A stretch of 64,000 bases of DNA from Candidatus Kryptonium sp. (GCA_025060635.1 JANXBN010000001.1:310001-374000), one strand, 5' to 3'; positions 43,810 through 52,579 are shown, numbered from the stretch's first letter. The notes: generated by a model not told the origin, from the letters alone. Numbers and translations are program-made.

Positions 43810-44532
43810 ATGCCAAGAGTTGAACTACAGCAGTTGCTTGAAGCGGGAGTGCATTTTGGACATTTGACCCGCCGTTGGAACCCCAAGATGAAGCCATTCA
43901 TCTTCATGGAGAAGAATGGAATTCATATCATTGATCTGAAGAAAACTCAAGAATATCTTGATGTCGCATGTGAAGAGATCAAAAAAATCGTTTTACAAGG
44001 TAAGCAAGTTTTATTCGTTGGCACTAAGAAACAAGCGAGAGAAATTATCAGAACCGAAGCTGAAAGAGCTGGGATGCCTTATGTTATTGAAAGATGGCTT
44101 GGTGGGACATTGACGAACTTCGTTACGATACGAAAAAGTGTAAAGAAGCTTCAGAACATTGAGAAAATGGAAGCGGACGGAACGATTGATGAATTAACGA
44201 AAAAGGAAAGATTGAAAATCTTGCGTGAAAAGGAAAAGTATCAGAAGATTCTCGGTGGTATAAGAGATATGGTGACATTGCCCGGTGCCGTTTACATTGT
44301 TGATATTAAAAAAGAACATATTGCGGTTTCCGAGGCGAGAAAATTAAATATCCCTGTTTTCGCAATGCTTGATACAAATTGCGATCCTGATTTGGTTGAC
44401 TATCCTATTCCAGCGAATGATGATGCCATAAAGTCAATTCAACTCATCACCAAAATTTTCACCGACGCGATCATTGAAGCGAAAGCAATTATAGAATCAG
44501 AAAAATCTCTTGTTGAAACCGAACGAAAGTAA
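43810..44532 (+). CDS. rpsB: 30S ribosomal protein S2
   Basis: Small-subunit protein of 240 residues. Motifs are [19 protein letters not shown] at the N-terminus, [14 protein letters not shown] near residue 65, [14 protein letters not shown] near residue 89 and [24 protein letters not shown] near residue 193. The ribosome binding site GGAGGAAA is strong. The folded leader directly upstream suggests translational or transcriptional feedback by S2. tsf follows 24 bp later, the classic rpsB-tsf operon. Confidence 0.97.
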   Translation: MPRVELQQLLEAGVHFGHLTRRWNPKMKPFIFMEKNGIHIIDLKKTQEYLDVACEEIKKIVLQGKQVLFVGTKKQAREIIRTEAERAGMPYVIERWLGGTLTNFVTIRKSVKKLQNIEKMEADGTIDELTKKERLKILREKEKYQKILGGIRDMVTLPGAVYIVDIKKEHIAVSEARKLNIPVFAMLDTNCDPDLVDYPIPANDDAIKSIQLITKIFTDAIIEAKAIIESEKSLVETERK

Positions 44533-44556
44533 AAACAAAAATTTGAAGGTCCAAAA

Positions 44557-45162
44557 ATGGAAATAACTCTTGAACAAATAAAAGCATTGCGTGAGAAAAC
44601 AGGCGCAGGCGTAATGGATTGTAAAAAAGCACTTATGGAAACAAATGGAGATATTGAGAAGGCGATAGAATATCTAAGGAAGAGAGGAGCTTCTGTTCTT
44701 GAGAAACATGCAAATAGGGAAACTAAGCAAGGTCTCATTGAAGCATATATACACGCAGGGGGTAGAGTCGGCGCAATCGTTGAAATCAATTGTGAAACGG
44801 ATTTCGTTGCAAGAACTGAGGAATTTAAGCAATTAGCCAAGGATATAGCGATGCAAGTGACCGCTATGAACCCAAAGGTTGTAAGCCGAGAACAACTTCC
44901 CGAGGAAATTGTTAAAAAGGAATTTGAGATCTACAAGGAACAAGCTCTTGCGGAAGGAAAGCCTGAAGATGTCGCTGAAAAAATTGCGCAAGGAAAGCTT
45001 GAAAAATTTTTTGAAGAGGTATGCTTGCTGGATCAACCTTTCATAAAAGACCAAGGCAAGACGATAAGAGATTTGATCCATGAAGCGGCTGCTAAATTTG
45101 GCGAAAACATTGTCATAAGGCGTTTCGTGAGATATTATCTCGGCGAAAGCCTTGAAAAGTAA
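44557..45162 (+). CDS. tsf: elongation factor Ts
   Basis: Guanine nucleotide exchange factor for EF-Tu. The 201-residue protein is the short form without the second core subdomain, common in many bacteria. Motifs are the UBA-like N-terminus LREKTGAGVMDCKKALMET, the TDFVARTEEF region near residue 88, and CLLDQPFIKD near residue 152. It is co-transcribed with rpsB and ended by a strong terminator 5 bases after the stop codon. Confidence 0.96.
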   Translation: MEITLEQIKALREKTGAGVMDCKKALMETNGDIEKAIEYLRKRGASVLEKHANRETKQGLIEAYIHAGGRVGAIVEINCETDFVARTEEFKQLAKDIAMQVTAMNPKVVSREQLPEEIVKKEFEIYKEQALAEGKPEDVAEKIAQGKLEKFFEEVCLLDQPFIKDQGKTIRDLIHEAAAKFGENIVIRRFVRYYLGESLEK

Positions 45163-45166
45163 AAAA

Positions 45167-45196
45167 AGGTCTCAGGTCTCTCTGAGACCTTTTTTG
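45167..45196 (+). terminator. rho-independent terminator of rpsB-tsf
   Basis: Arms AGGTCTCAG (45167-45175) and CTGAGACCT (45182-45190) pair over 9 bp with a 6-base loop, followed by TTTTTGTTT. The run of A before the stem would make it work in the reverse direction as well. Confidence 0.93.
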
Positions 45197-45230
45197 TTTA
45201 TTTAGAACAAAACAAAAACTTCAATTCAAC

Positions 45231-45971
45231 ATGGCTCAGCCAGTTTATAAAAGAATTCTTCTCAAGGTCAGTGGGGAAGCATTAATGGGAGATCGTGGTT
45301 ATGGAATTGATCCTGTTGTTTTGAATAGATTCGCTGATGAAATAAAGGAAGTTCATGAGCTTGGAGTTCAAATTGGAATAGTAATTGGTGGTGGAAACAT
45401 TTACAGAGGTGTTGATGCTGTAGCTGAGGGAATTGATAAGGTTGTCGGAGATCAGATGGGTATGCTTGCAACTGTTATAAATGCCCTCGCTTTGCAAAGC
45501 GTCTTGGAAAGAAAGGGTATAATGACACGACTTCAAACTGCAATTGCTATGGAACAAATTGCTGAACCATTCATAAGAAGAAGAGCCATAAGACATCTTG
45601 AAAAGGGAAGAGTTGTTATATTTGCAGCCGGCACAGGAAATCCTTACTTTACAACCGACACAGCTGCTGCTTTAAGAGCAATTGAAATAAAAGCAGATGT
45701 TATTTTAAAAGGAACTCGCGTTGATGGAATTTATGATTCAGATCCAGAACAAAATCCTACAGCGGTAAAATTTGATCAAATTTCTTACCTTGATATTTTA
45801 AAACTGGACTTGAAAGTTATGGATCTGACAGCAATCACGCTTTGCCGTGAAAATAGCCTACCAATTATAGTTTTCAATCTGAATATCCCAGGAAATCTCA
45901 AACGTATAGTTCTTGGTGAAAATATCGGGACGAAAGTTATCCATACTATTGAAGTTTCCACCACGAGATAA
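45231..45971 (+). CDS. pyrH: UMP kinase
   Basis: Bacterial hexameric uridylate kinase of 246 residues in the amino acid kinase family. Motifs are [11 protein letters not shown] at the N-terminus, [11 protein letters not shown] near residue 49, [15 protein letters not shown] near residue 132 and [13 protein letters not shown] near residue 162. The start has no strong ribosome binding site. It is 23 bp upstream of frr, the widely conserved tsf-pyrH-frr order. Confidence 0.96.
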   Translation: MAQPVYKRILLKVSGEALMGDRGYGIDPVVLNRFADEIKEVHELGVQIGIVIGGGNIYRGVDAVAEGIDKVVGDQMGMLATVINALALQSVLERKGIMTRLQTAIAMEQIAEPFIRRRAIRHLEKGRVVIFAAGTGNPYFTTDTAAALRAIEIKADVILKGTRVDGIYDSDPEQNPTAVKFDQISYLDILKLDLKVMDLTAITLCRENSLPIIVFNLNIPGNLKRIVLGENIGTKVIHTIEVSTTR

Positions 45972-45993
45972 AAACAAAAAATGGCTTTGAACC

Positions 45994-46566
45994 ATGACAG
46001 CCCCATCAACGATACCCGAGGTACTTAAAGATGCTGAAGAAAGAATGAAGAAGTCGGTTGAGGTAATAAGACAAGAGCTTGCAAGAGTAAGGACAGGCAA
46101 AGCAACAACTGCACTACTTGATGGGATCAAAGTTGATTATTATGGTCAGCATTTGCCCATTAACAAAGTTGCAAGTGTGAGTGTGAGCGATCCGCATACT
46201 TTAACTGTTACTCCGTGGGACAAATCGCTAATTCCAACGATTGAAAAAGCAATACTTGCTTCAGACCTTGGCTTAAATCCAACAAATGATGGAAATGTTA
46301 TTAGAATACCAATACCTCCACTTACAGAGGAGAGAAGAAAAGAAATTGTCAAGCTCGTTAAGAAATTCTGTGAAGATGGGAAAGTAGCGATAAGAAATAT
46401 ACGAAGAGACGCGAACGAGCATCTGCGAAAGATTGAAAAGGAACAGCACATCTCCGAGGATGAGAGGAAGCGAGCTGAAGATCAAGTTCAAAAGTTGACA
46501 GATAAATATATCAAAGAAATTGATCTTCTCTTTGAGCAAAAGGAGAAGGAGATAATGAGCTTTTAA
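45994..46566 (+). CDS. frr: ribosome recycling factor
   Basis: Releases ribosomes from mRNA after termination together with EF-G. The 190-residue protein has the family motifs ARVRTGKATTALLDGIKVDYYG near residue 31, NKVASVSVSDPHTL, LGLNPTNDGNVIRIPIPPLTEERRKE near residue 90 and the C-terminal helix region VRNIRR-like AIRNIRRDANEHL. It is in an operon with pyrH and followed 8 bp later by a 5-formyltetrahydrofolate cyclo-ligase gene. Confidence 0.96.
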   Translation: MTAPSTIPEVLKDAEERMKKSVEVIRQELARVRTGKATTALLDGIKVDYYGQHLPINKVASVSVSDPHTLTVTPWDKSLIPTIEKAILASDLGLNPTNDGNVIRIPIPPLTEERRKEIVKLVKKFCEDGKVAIRNIRRDANEHLRKIEKEQHISEDERKRAEDQVQKLTDKYIKEIDLLFEQKEKEIMSF

Positions 46567-46574
46567 ATTTATTT

Positions 46575-47153
46575 ATGTCCCTCTCTAAAAAGACAATTAG
46601 AGAACAAGTCCTCGCGATTCGCAATTCGCTTGATCCGAATGAGGCGAGGAAAAAGAGCAATACAATTTTTCAAAACTTAAAAAACTTATCGGCTTTCAAC
46701 TCCGCTAAAACAATTCATATTTATGTCTCGTCAAAGAAGAACGAAGTTGACACAATTGAAATTATAAATTATCTTCTTTCGCAAAGCAAAAGGGTTATAG
46801 TTCCGGTAGTTGATAAAGAGAACAAAATTTTGCGACATTCGGAGTTAAAAAGTTTATCAGAACTTGAAAGATCAACATTTGGAATACTTGAGCCGAGAGA
46901 ATTAAGAGAAGTTGATATAAAAGAAATTGACCTTGTTATTGCTCCAGCAATTGCTGTTGATAGGAAAGGAAATCGCATAGGTTTCGGCGGTGGATATTAC
47001 GATAAGTTTTTAAGTCATGTTGAGTGTCCAAAGGTCGTTCTCGTTTACAGTTTTCAAGTTGTTGATCAAATAGAGCCAACGCCAAATGATGTGCCTGTTG
47101 ATTTTGTAATTACTGAGAACGAGGTTATAGACTGTGGGAAGATGAAACAATGA
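46575..47153 (+). CDS. 5-formyltetrahydrofolate cyclo-ligase
   Basis: ATP-dependent enzyme of 192 residues that converts 5-formyl-THF to 5,10-methenyl-THF. Motifs are SKKTIREQVLAIRNSL at the N-terminus, IHIYVSSKKNEVDT, a region with LVIAPAIAVDRKGNRIGFGGGYYDKFL near residue 125 and a DVPVDFVITE end. The GFGGGYYDKFL loop is the family signature. It is probably co-transcribed with pyrH-frr. Confidence 0.93.
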   Translation: MSLSKKTIREQVLAIRNSLDPNEARKKSNTIFQNLKNLSAFNSAKTIHIYVSSKKNEVDTIEIINYLLSQSKRVIVPVVDKENKILRHSELKSLSELERSTFGILEPRELREVDIKEIDLVIAPAIAVDRKGNRIGFGGGYYDKFLSHVECPKVVLVYSFQVVDQIEPTPNDVPVDFVITENEVIDCGKMKQ

Positions 47154-47209
47154 GGCATAATTAGCGTAGTCAAATATAGAAACTGAAAATAAAAATTAGG
47201 TTTTTTCAA

Positions 47210-47872
47210 ATGAGGCGACTTTACAAATCAAGGCGTGATTGGATTATAGATGGGGTTTGCGGTGGAATCGGCGAATATCTTGGCGTTGATCCTGTCATCA
47301 TTAGGATAATTTTTATTTTGCTTTTCTTCATGGGTGGTGTGGGATTATTACTTTATATCGCAGCTATGTTGATAATCCCGGTTAATCCTGAACATAAAGA
47401 ATTAAAAGTTGAAGAGAAAAAGGGCGCGCAAACCCGTGGGAAAGGTTTTATTTTCATACTTGGCTTGGCTCTTATAATAGTTGGAGTTGGATTGCTTCTT
47501 GAAAATTTGGGGTTGCCATTTTGGCACTTTCTTAAAGTCGGAGCAAGTTACGCTTTCCCAATTTTGCTTATTGCAATTGGATTGTTTCTGATAATAACCT
47601 ACTTACAGAGAGAACAAAGCAGTCAATCTATTGATAGTAGTGAGGTAAAATCCCAAGGTGAAAAGGAAGGCAACGAATCAGTGAAACGACTTTACAAATC
47701 CAGAAAAAATCGTATGATATTTGGCGTCTGCGGAGGGCTTGGCGAATATCTCAATACTGATCCAACAGTTGTAAGAATTCTTTGGGTTATACTTGCAATT
47801 TCATCGCTCGGTATTGCTATACTGCTCTATTTGATAATGGCTATAATTGTGCCTGAAGAACCGACATCTTAA
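47210..47872 (+). CDS. protein with two PspC domains
   Basis: Membrane protein of 220 residues with two similar PspC-type modules: RLYKSRRDWIIDGVCGGIGEYLGVDP (residues ~3-28) and RLYKSRKNRMIFGVCGGLGEYLNTDP (residues ~161-186). Each is followed by a hydrophobic helix, and two more hydrophobic helices (about residues 80-130) lie between them. PspC domains are linked to envelope stress sensing. The tandem arrangement looks like a duplicated domain around a DUF-type core. It overlaps the convergent aldehyde dehydrogenase gene by 4 bases. Confidence 0.87.
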   Translation: MRRLYKSRRDWIIDGVCGGIGEYLGVDPVIIRIIFILLFFMGGVGLLLYIAAMLIIPVNPEHKELKVEEKKGAQTRGKGFIFILGLALIIVGVGLLLENLGLPFWHFLKVGASYAFPILLIAIGLFLIITYLQREQSSQSIDSSEVKSQGEKEGNESVKRLYKSRKNRMIFGVCGGLGEYLNTDPTVVRILWVILAISSLGIAILLYLIMAIIVPEEPTS

Positions 47873-49293
47873 GTAAAGTTAAGCACCATAAGTTTAAGTT
47901 CGGTCATTTCCTCAATAGCATATCTTAACCCTTCGCGTCCGAAGCCGCTGTCTTTTACACCACCATAGGGCATATGGTCAATTCTATATGTTGGATAATC
48001 GTTTATTATTACACCGCCAACCTCAATTTTTTCATACGCATAAAAAATTTTCTTGATATCGTTTGTGAAAACACCCGCTTGAAGGCCATATCTTGAGTTG
48101 TTCACTTTTTCAATTGCTTCTTCAAATGTATCATATTTCTCAAGCGTCACAACTGGGGCAAAAACTTCTTGACAACTTACCTTCATATCTGGCTTTACAT
48201 CAATCAGGATCGTTGGCTCGTAAAATGTTCCGTTTCTTTTTCCACCTGTTAAGATTTTAGCTCCGCTTTGCACCGCTTCGTTGACCCATGCTTCTGTTTT
48301 TATCGCTGCGCTTTCGTCTACAAGCGGACCAACTATCGTATCAGGTTCAAATGGATTTCCAACTTTTAAAGATTTAGTTTCTTCAACAAATCTTTTCTCA
48401 AACTCGTTGTAAATGTCTTTGTTAACATAAATTCTTTGAACTGCGATGCAAGATTGACCAGCTTGACCAAAAGAACCTAAGGCAATTCTCTTAACAGCAA
48501 AATCAAGGTTGGCATCAGGTTCAACTACGACAGCAGCATTTCCACCAAGCTCAAGTGTGACTCTTTTCTTTCCAGCTATATTCTTTAGTTTCCATCCAAT
48601 ATCGGCGCTTCCTGTAAATGTTACCATCTTTATTCTCTCATCCCTTACAAGAAGTTCAATTTCATCGGATTTACACGGAACTAAATTAAAACCACCGACT
48701 GGATAACCTGATTTTTCTATTATCTCTGCCAACATCACGCTTACGATCGGGGCTTGAGATGATGGTTTTAAAATTATTGGATTCCCGGAGGCGATCGCTG
48801 GTGCAACTTTATGCGCGACGAGATTTAGAGGGAAATTAAAGGGAGTTATGGCAAGTATAACACCAATTGGAAATCTTTTTACGAAGCCTAATCTTTTTTC
48901 GGAATGTGAAGCAAGATCAAGCGGAATTATCTCTCCATTGATCCTTTTGGCTTCCTCGCTTGCAATTTTAAATGTGAAAATCGCCCTATCAACCTCAACC
49001 CTTGAAAATAAAATCGGCTTCCCCATTTCTTTTGTTATCATCGTGGCAAATTCCTCACGACGCTTTGATATCTCATTTGAAATGAATTCAAGTATCTCGG
49101 CTCTTTTGTATGAAGGCAATGTTTTTGTTTTTTCAAATGCGCTTTGTGCGGATATTACTGCGTCTTCAAGATCATCAGGTGAAGCAAGATAAACTTCACC
49201 AACTGGTTCGTTGTTGAATGGGTTGGTAATTTGAATTTTCCTTGGAGATGTTCTCCATTCCCCATTGATGAAGAATTTGTATTCTGGGACCAT
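47869..49293 (-). CDS. aldehyde dehydrogenase family protein
   Basis: NAD(P)-dependent aldehyde dehydrogenase of 474 residues. Motifs are TPFNFPLNLVAHKVAPAIASGN near residue 150, FTGSADIGWKL near residue 225, the catalytic glutamate in LELGGNAAVV near residue 248, the catalytic cysteine in GQAGQSCIAVQR near residue 281 and the late PYGGVKDSGFGREG. It resembles lactaldehyde or non-phosphorylating glyceraldehyde-3-phosphate dehydrogenases; the substrate is not decided. It is distinct from the dmpC enzyme at the left edge of the window. It follows proS on the minus strand after a 14-bp gap. Confidence 0.88.
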   Translation of the reverse strand: MVPEYKFFINGEWRTSPRKIQITNPFNNEPVGEVYLASPDDLEDAVISAQSAFEKTKTLPSYKRAEILEFISNEISKRREEFATMITKEMGKPILFSRVEVDRAIFTFKIASEEAKRINGEIIPLDLASHSEKRLGFVKRFPIGVILAITPFNFPLNLVAHKVAPAIASGNPIILKPSSQAPIVSVMLAEIIEKSGYPVGGFNLVPCKSDEIELLVRDERIKMVTFTGSADIGWKLKNIAGKKRVTLELGGNAAVVVEPDANLDFAVKRIALGSFGQAGQSCIAVQRIYVNKDIYNEFEKRFVEETKSLKVGNPFEPDTIVGPLVDESAAIKTEAWVNEAVQSGAKILTGGKRNGTFYEPTILIDVKPDMKVSCQEVFAPVVTLEKYDTFEEAIEKVNNSRYGLQAGVFTNDIKKIFYAYEKIEVGGVIINDYPTYRIDHMPYGGVKDSGFGREGLRYAIEEMTELKLMVLNFT

Positions 49294-49307
49294 GTTTTAA
49301 AAAAATG

Positions 49308-51011
49308 TTAATTTTTTATCTCAAGTAGTTCCTTTATTTTCGGCACGACATCGTCAAGGTTTACAAGTATTCTTTCGCCCGTTTTTCTAATCTTTATTTC
49401 AACTTGATCGTTTTTAAGATTCCTCTCGCTTACAATTAATTGCAAGGGCATTCCAAGTAAGTCGGCATCTTTAAACTTAAACCCAGGGCTTACATCCATT
49501 CTATCGTCGTAAATAACCTCAATTTTTTCTTCATTTAATTGTTCGTAAAGTTTATCGGCAGTTTGAATTACTTGGGGATTTTCTGTATTGACAGAAATTA
49601 GATGGACTTGGAACGGGGCAATTGCTTTATCCCAGATTATGCCGTTTTCATCATGGTTTTGTTCAATATGGCAAGCGATAATTCGTTCAACTCCTATTCC
49701 GTAACTTCCCATAATTATCGGTTTCTCTTGACCGTTTTCATCAAGAAAAGTCGCTTTCATTGCTTCTGAATATTTCGTCCCGAGTTTAAATATGTGCCCG
49801 ATTTCAATTGCGTTTACGATTCTTAAAGGACTACCACAGTTTACACAGGGTTCGCCTTCCTCAACTTTTCTCAAGTCAAAATATCCATCAACTTTTACAT
49901 CTCTTTCCATATCAATGTTTGCTATGTGATAATCATCCTTATTTGCTCCGCTTATTAGATTATTTGCCCCCTTTAATCTGTTGTCGGCGATAATTTTGAA
50001 GTTTTTCAATCCAATTGGGCCAATTGATCCAGCGTTTGCACCTGTTAGGTTTTTAAGTTCTTCTGGTTCAATTGGAGCTATTTCGCCACCGCCAAGTGCT
50101 TTTAAGAGTTTTGCTTCAACGAGTTGATCGTTTCCAAGCATTAAAATTAAGACAGGTTGTCCGTTGTGTTTATAGACAAGAGATTTAGCGAGAATATCTG
50201 TTGAAACATTTAAAAACTCCGCAAGTTCGTCTATTGTTCTAACATTTGGTGTGTAGATTTCCTCAAGTGGTTTACTTTCAGGAAATCTTTTTGCAGGCGG
50301 AACATTTGATTGTGCTATTTCTGTGTTCGCAGCGTAACCGCATCTATCACATAGAACAACGGTATCTTCTCCATATGGTGATTCAACCATAAATTCTTCC
50401 GATGCTGAACCACCCATCGCTCCGGTTGATGCACCAACGATGAAAAATTTTAAACCACATCTTGTGTAAATTTTTATATACGCTTGTTTATGGAGCTCAT
50501 AAGATTTATCAAGTCCTTCCCAAGATGCATCAAGGCTATACGAATCTTTCATTATAAATTGCCTTCCGCGTATGACACCACTTCTTGGTCTGGGTTCGTT
50601 TCTAAATTTCGTTTGAATTTGATACCATATTTGAGGTAAGTCCTTGTATGATTTTATGTGATGTTTTGCGATGTGGCAGATAACTTCCTCGTGGGTTGGG
50701 GCTAAAACCAAGGCTCTATTTTTAAGTTGGAAGATCACATCTCCAAAATCCCTTAATCGTCCCGTTTCTTCCCATAGCTCTATTGGATTTAGAGCTGGTA
50801 GGTGAAATTCTTGGCCTCCGATGGCGTTCATCTCTTCACGAATTATTTGCATGACTTTCTGTGCAACTCTCCATCCGAGCGGAAGAAATGAGTAAATTCC
50901 AGCTGAGAGTGGACGAACAAGTCCAGCTCTTATCATAAGCTTATGGCTTGGCATAACTGCATCTGAAGGTTCTTCCTTCAAAGTTGGGACAAATCCATAG
51001 GATAATTTCAT
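49308..51011 (-). CDS. proS: prolyl-tRNA synthetase (bacterial long form)
   Basis: Class II synthetase of 567 residues. Motifs are GLVRPLSAGIYSFLPLGWRV near residue 31, the motif 2 RNEPRPRSGVIRGRQFIMKDSYS near residue 136, a large editing insertion domain at about residues 230-390, and motif 3 GSYGIGVERIIACHIEQ near residue 435. The anticodon-binding domain ends the protein. The inserted domain marks the bacterial type, which can deacylate Ala-tRNA(Pro). It lies upstream of the aldehyde dehydrogenase gene, probably without functional connection. Confidence 0.95.
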   Translation of the reverse strand: MKLSYGFVPTLKEEPSDAVMPSHKLMIRAGLVRPLSAGIYSFLPLGWRVAQKVMQIIREEMNAIGGQEFHLPALNPIELWEETGRLRDFGDVIFQLKNRALVLAPTHEEVICHIAKHHIKSYKDLPQIWYQIQTKFRNEPRPRSGVIRGRQFIMKDSYSLDASWEGLDKSYELHKQAYIKIYTRCGLKFFIVGASTGAMGGSASEEFMVESPYGEDTVVLCDRCGYAANTEIAQSNVPPAKRFPESKPLEEIYTPNVRTIDELAEFLNVSTDILAKSLVYKHNGQPVLILMLGNDQLVEAKLLKALGGGEIAPIEPEELKNLTGANAGSIGPIGLKNFKIIADNRLKGANNLISGANKDDYHIANIDMERDVKVDGYFDLRKVEEGEPCVNCGSPLRIVNAIEIGHIFKLGTKYSEAMKATFLDENGQEKPIIMGSYGIGVERIIACHIEQNHDENGIIWDKAIAPFQVHLISVNTENPQVIQTADKLYEQLNEEKIEVIYDDRMDVSPGFKFKDADLLGMPLQLIVSERNLKNDQVEIKIRKTGERILVNLDDVVPKIKELLEIKN

Positions 51012-51140
51012 TCTCCAAGTTTATGCTTTGTTTTGGATTTGTTGAGATTTCTCGTCAAGCTCTAAAATTTTTATTGCGCCGATATCATAAATTTTTTCAA
51101 ATTTTACTGAATTGTCCAGAAAAAATCAAACGATGAAAAA

Positions 51141-51272
51141 TTATCCAACCTTTGTTTGCAAATACCAAACAAGATACAAAAGCGCGAGCGTGAAAATGAT
51201 GTAAAGAATATATACGAGGTTAGAGAAAAATTCTTTAAAGAGGTTAAAGATCTCGGCAAACATCTCTTTCAT
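51141..51272 (-). CDS. 43-residue single-pass membrane protein, coupled to pyrF
   Basis: Small open frame of 43 residues: an amphipathic N-terminus (MKEMFAEIFNLFKEFF), a hydrophobic helix (NLVYILYIIFTLALLYLVWYL) and a short polar tail. The ATG overlaps the pyrF stop as ATGA (51272-51269), and a GGGAG ribosome binding site lies 7 bases upstream. These two features make it a likely real gene translated by reinitiation after pyrF. No function is recognised; small membrane peptides often modulate larger membrane complexes. Confidence 0.65.
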   Translation of the reverse strand: MKEMFAEIFNLFKEFFSNLVYILYIIFTLALLYLVWYLQTKVG

Positions 51273-52078
51273 AAGTTCTCCCGTATTTTGTTTATTTTAT
51301 CTTTTAGTTCAATTGCCTTTTCTCTTGCTCTCTGGGCAAAATCCTTTGAACTTGAGGCATAAATAATCGTACGACCAACATTTATCAGTGCGATTTTATC
51401 TTTGTTGATTCCATGTTTAAGTGCCAGCTCAAGATCTCCACCTTGCTCACCGATCCCAGGAATTAGAAATAATTTTTCATCGGATAGCTCACGAACAAGA
51501 TTTATATCTTCACCTCTCGTTGCTCCAACTACGAATCCGAGGTTTTCAAAGTTTGAATTTATAAATTTTTCAGCAATTTTTTGAAAAAGAAACTTGCCTT
51601 CGCATTTTAAATATTGAAAATCAAAAGCCCCTTGATTTGAGCTTAAGACAACAACAAAGGTAAATTTATCTTTAAATTTCACGAACGGTTCTATCGCTTC
51701 AACTCCAAAATATGGATTAACAGTGATCGCATCGGCGCCAAGTTCAGTAAATAGGCTTTTGGCATACATCTCACAACTTGATCTTATATCTCCACGCTTT
51801 GCGTCAAGAATAAAGGGTATGTCTTTGGGAATTAAATCAATTGTTGATTTCAAGATCTCAAATCCACGAGTTCCAAGTGCTTCGTAGAAAGCGGTGTTAA
51901 TTTTGTAAGCGCAAACGACATCGTAAGTTGATTCAATTATGCGACGGTTAAATTCAAGAACAGAATCAATTGATTTCGCTAAACCTTCTGGAAGTTTCTC
52001 AATGTCGGTGTCAATTCCGATACAAAGAAGGGAATTGTTTTCTGAAGATGTCTTTTTAAGCTTTGCAATGAAGCTCAT
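51269..52078 (-). CDS. pyrF: orotidine 5'-phosphate decarboxylase
   Basis: Last step of UMP synthesis. The 269-residue protein belongs to the longer subfamily 2. Motifs are LCIGIDTDIEKLPEGL at the N-terminus, the active-site DAKRGDIRSS near residue 90, a region with ADAITVNPYFG near residue 113 and PGIGEQGGD near residue 207. The ATG at 52078 gives the usual N-terminus; a TTG at 52102 would extend it by eight residues. It is followed by an overlapping small membrane protein gene. Confidence 0.92.
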   Translation of the reverse strand: MSFIAKLKKTSSENNSLLCIGIDTDIEKLPEGLAKSIDSVLEFNRRIIESTYDVVCAYKINTAFYEALGTRGFEILKSTIDLIPKDIPFILDAKRGDIRSSCEMYAKSLFTELGADAITVNPYFGVEAIEPFVKFKDKFTFVVVLSSNQGAFDFQYLKCEGKFLFQKIAEKFINSNFENLGFVVGATRGEDINLVRELSDEKLFLIPGIGEQGGDLELALKHGINKDKIALINVGRTIIYASSSKDFAQRAREKAIELKDKINKIRENL

Positions 52079-52079
52079 T

Positions 52080-52175
52080 TCAGGACGAGACCTTATCCTC
52101 AATCTTTTGAAGTTGTCTTAAAATATCTCCATTTAATGATTTAAACTCTTTCGTGAGATTGCTAATATATTTCAT
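52080..52175 (-). CDS. possible 31-residue ORF upstream of pyrF
   Basis: Short frame of 31 residues (MKYISNLTKEFKSLNGDILRQ then LQKIEDKVSS) on the minus strand. It ends 1 base before the pyrF ATG, so translation could hand over to pyrF. The sequence is amphipathic and could form a helix, but the ribosome binding site is weak and the coding evidence is thin. It may be a leader peptide or chance. Confidence 0.3.
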   Translation of the reverse strand: MKYISNLTKEFKSLNGDILRQLQKIEDKVSS

Positions 52176-52196
52176 AAATCACATTATCAATTCTTT

Positions 52197-52228
52197 TTTC
52201 GTCATCAATTTGTCAGTTTGTTTCGTCA
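52197..52228. repeat. three 12-bp-spaced TTTCGTCA-like direct repeats
   Basis: TTTCGTCA (52197-52204), TTTGTCA (52209-52215) and TTTCGTCA (52221-52228) start exactly 12 bases apart. They lie about 120 bp before the pyrF start and 370 bp before lrp. They could be an operator for a regulator. Confidence 0.45.
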
Positions 52229-52280
52229 ATTTTAATTCTCGCGTCTATTTATTTTTACAATCTGAATGGTTTGTATTTGA

Positions 52281-52390
52281 AAGCCGAGGCTGAGGACTTG
52301 CTCATCCACCGCTAAATTTGGCAATATCCTGCGTTAAAACTCCGATCACTGGCAGTATTACATATCTTCCCCAGCGCCGTAGCCAAATTA
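52281..52390 (+). ncRNA. candidate structured RNA (strand uncertain)
   Basis: A GC-rich island in an AT-rich gap. An 8-bp stem pairs 52315-52322 (AATTTGGC) with 52382-52389 (GCCAAATT). It continues into a hairpin with AATAT/GTATT (52323-52327 with 52355-52359) and TGC/GCA (52330-52332 with 52352-52354). It could be a separate RNA, part of a pyrF leader on the minus strand, or a decayed element. It did not match 6S, SRP or tmRNA landmarks by eye. Confidence 0.4.
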
Positions 52391-52497
52391 CTGAACTTTT
52401 TTAGTTTTTCGGAAATTTAAAACAATTTTCAAACAATTTCAACTTTATAATTCTTGCGGGGTATTTGGGATTCTCTGCGGGTTTTGATTCAGAGGTC

Positions 52498-52526
52498 TTG
52501 ACAATCTTGTTTTTATTTGTTATATT
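52498..52526 (+). promoter_or_regulatory. sigma-70-like promoter of lrp
   Basis: TTGACA (52498-52503), a 17-base spacer, then TATATT (52521-52526), 11 of 12 consensus bases. The predicted transcription start is near 52533, about 47 bases ahead of the lrp ATG. Confidence 0.85.
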
Positions 52527-52579
52527 TATGCCGTATTTTTCTTTAAAAATTTAGGAAAAACAAAAAGTTTGCCTAAATT

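Larger units (their letters stand above)
52176..52579. other. 404-bp intergenic region between divergent pyrF and lrp
   Basis: From left to right: three TTTCGTCA-like repeats (52197-52228), an AT-rich stretch, a GC-rich patch from about 52281 to 52312, a long-range stem enclosing about 59 bases (52315-52389), AT-rich sequence and the lrp promoter (52498-52526). No open frame or tRNA is present. The GC-rich folded part is treated as a candidate non-coding RNA. Confidence 0.6.

Noticed and set aside
52281-52390. 6S, SRP, tmRNA or RNase P RNA gene
   Set aside because: Conserved landmarks of SRP, tmRNA and RNase P RNA were not found on either strand; the 6S shape could not be confirmed. Kept only as an unnamed candidate.
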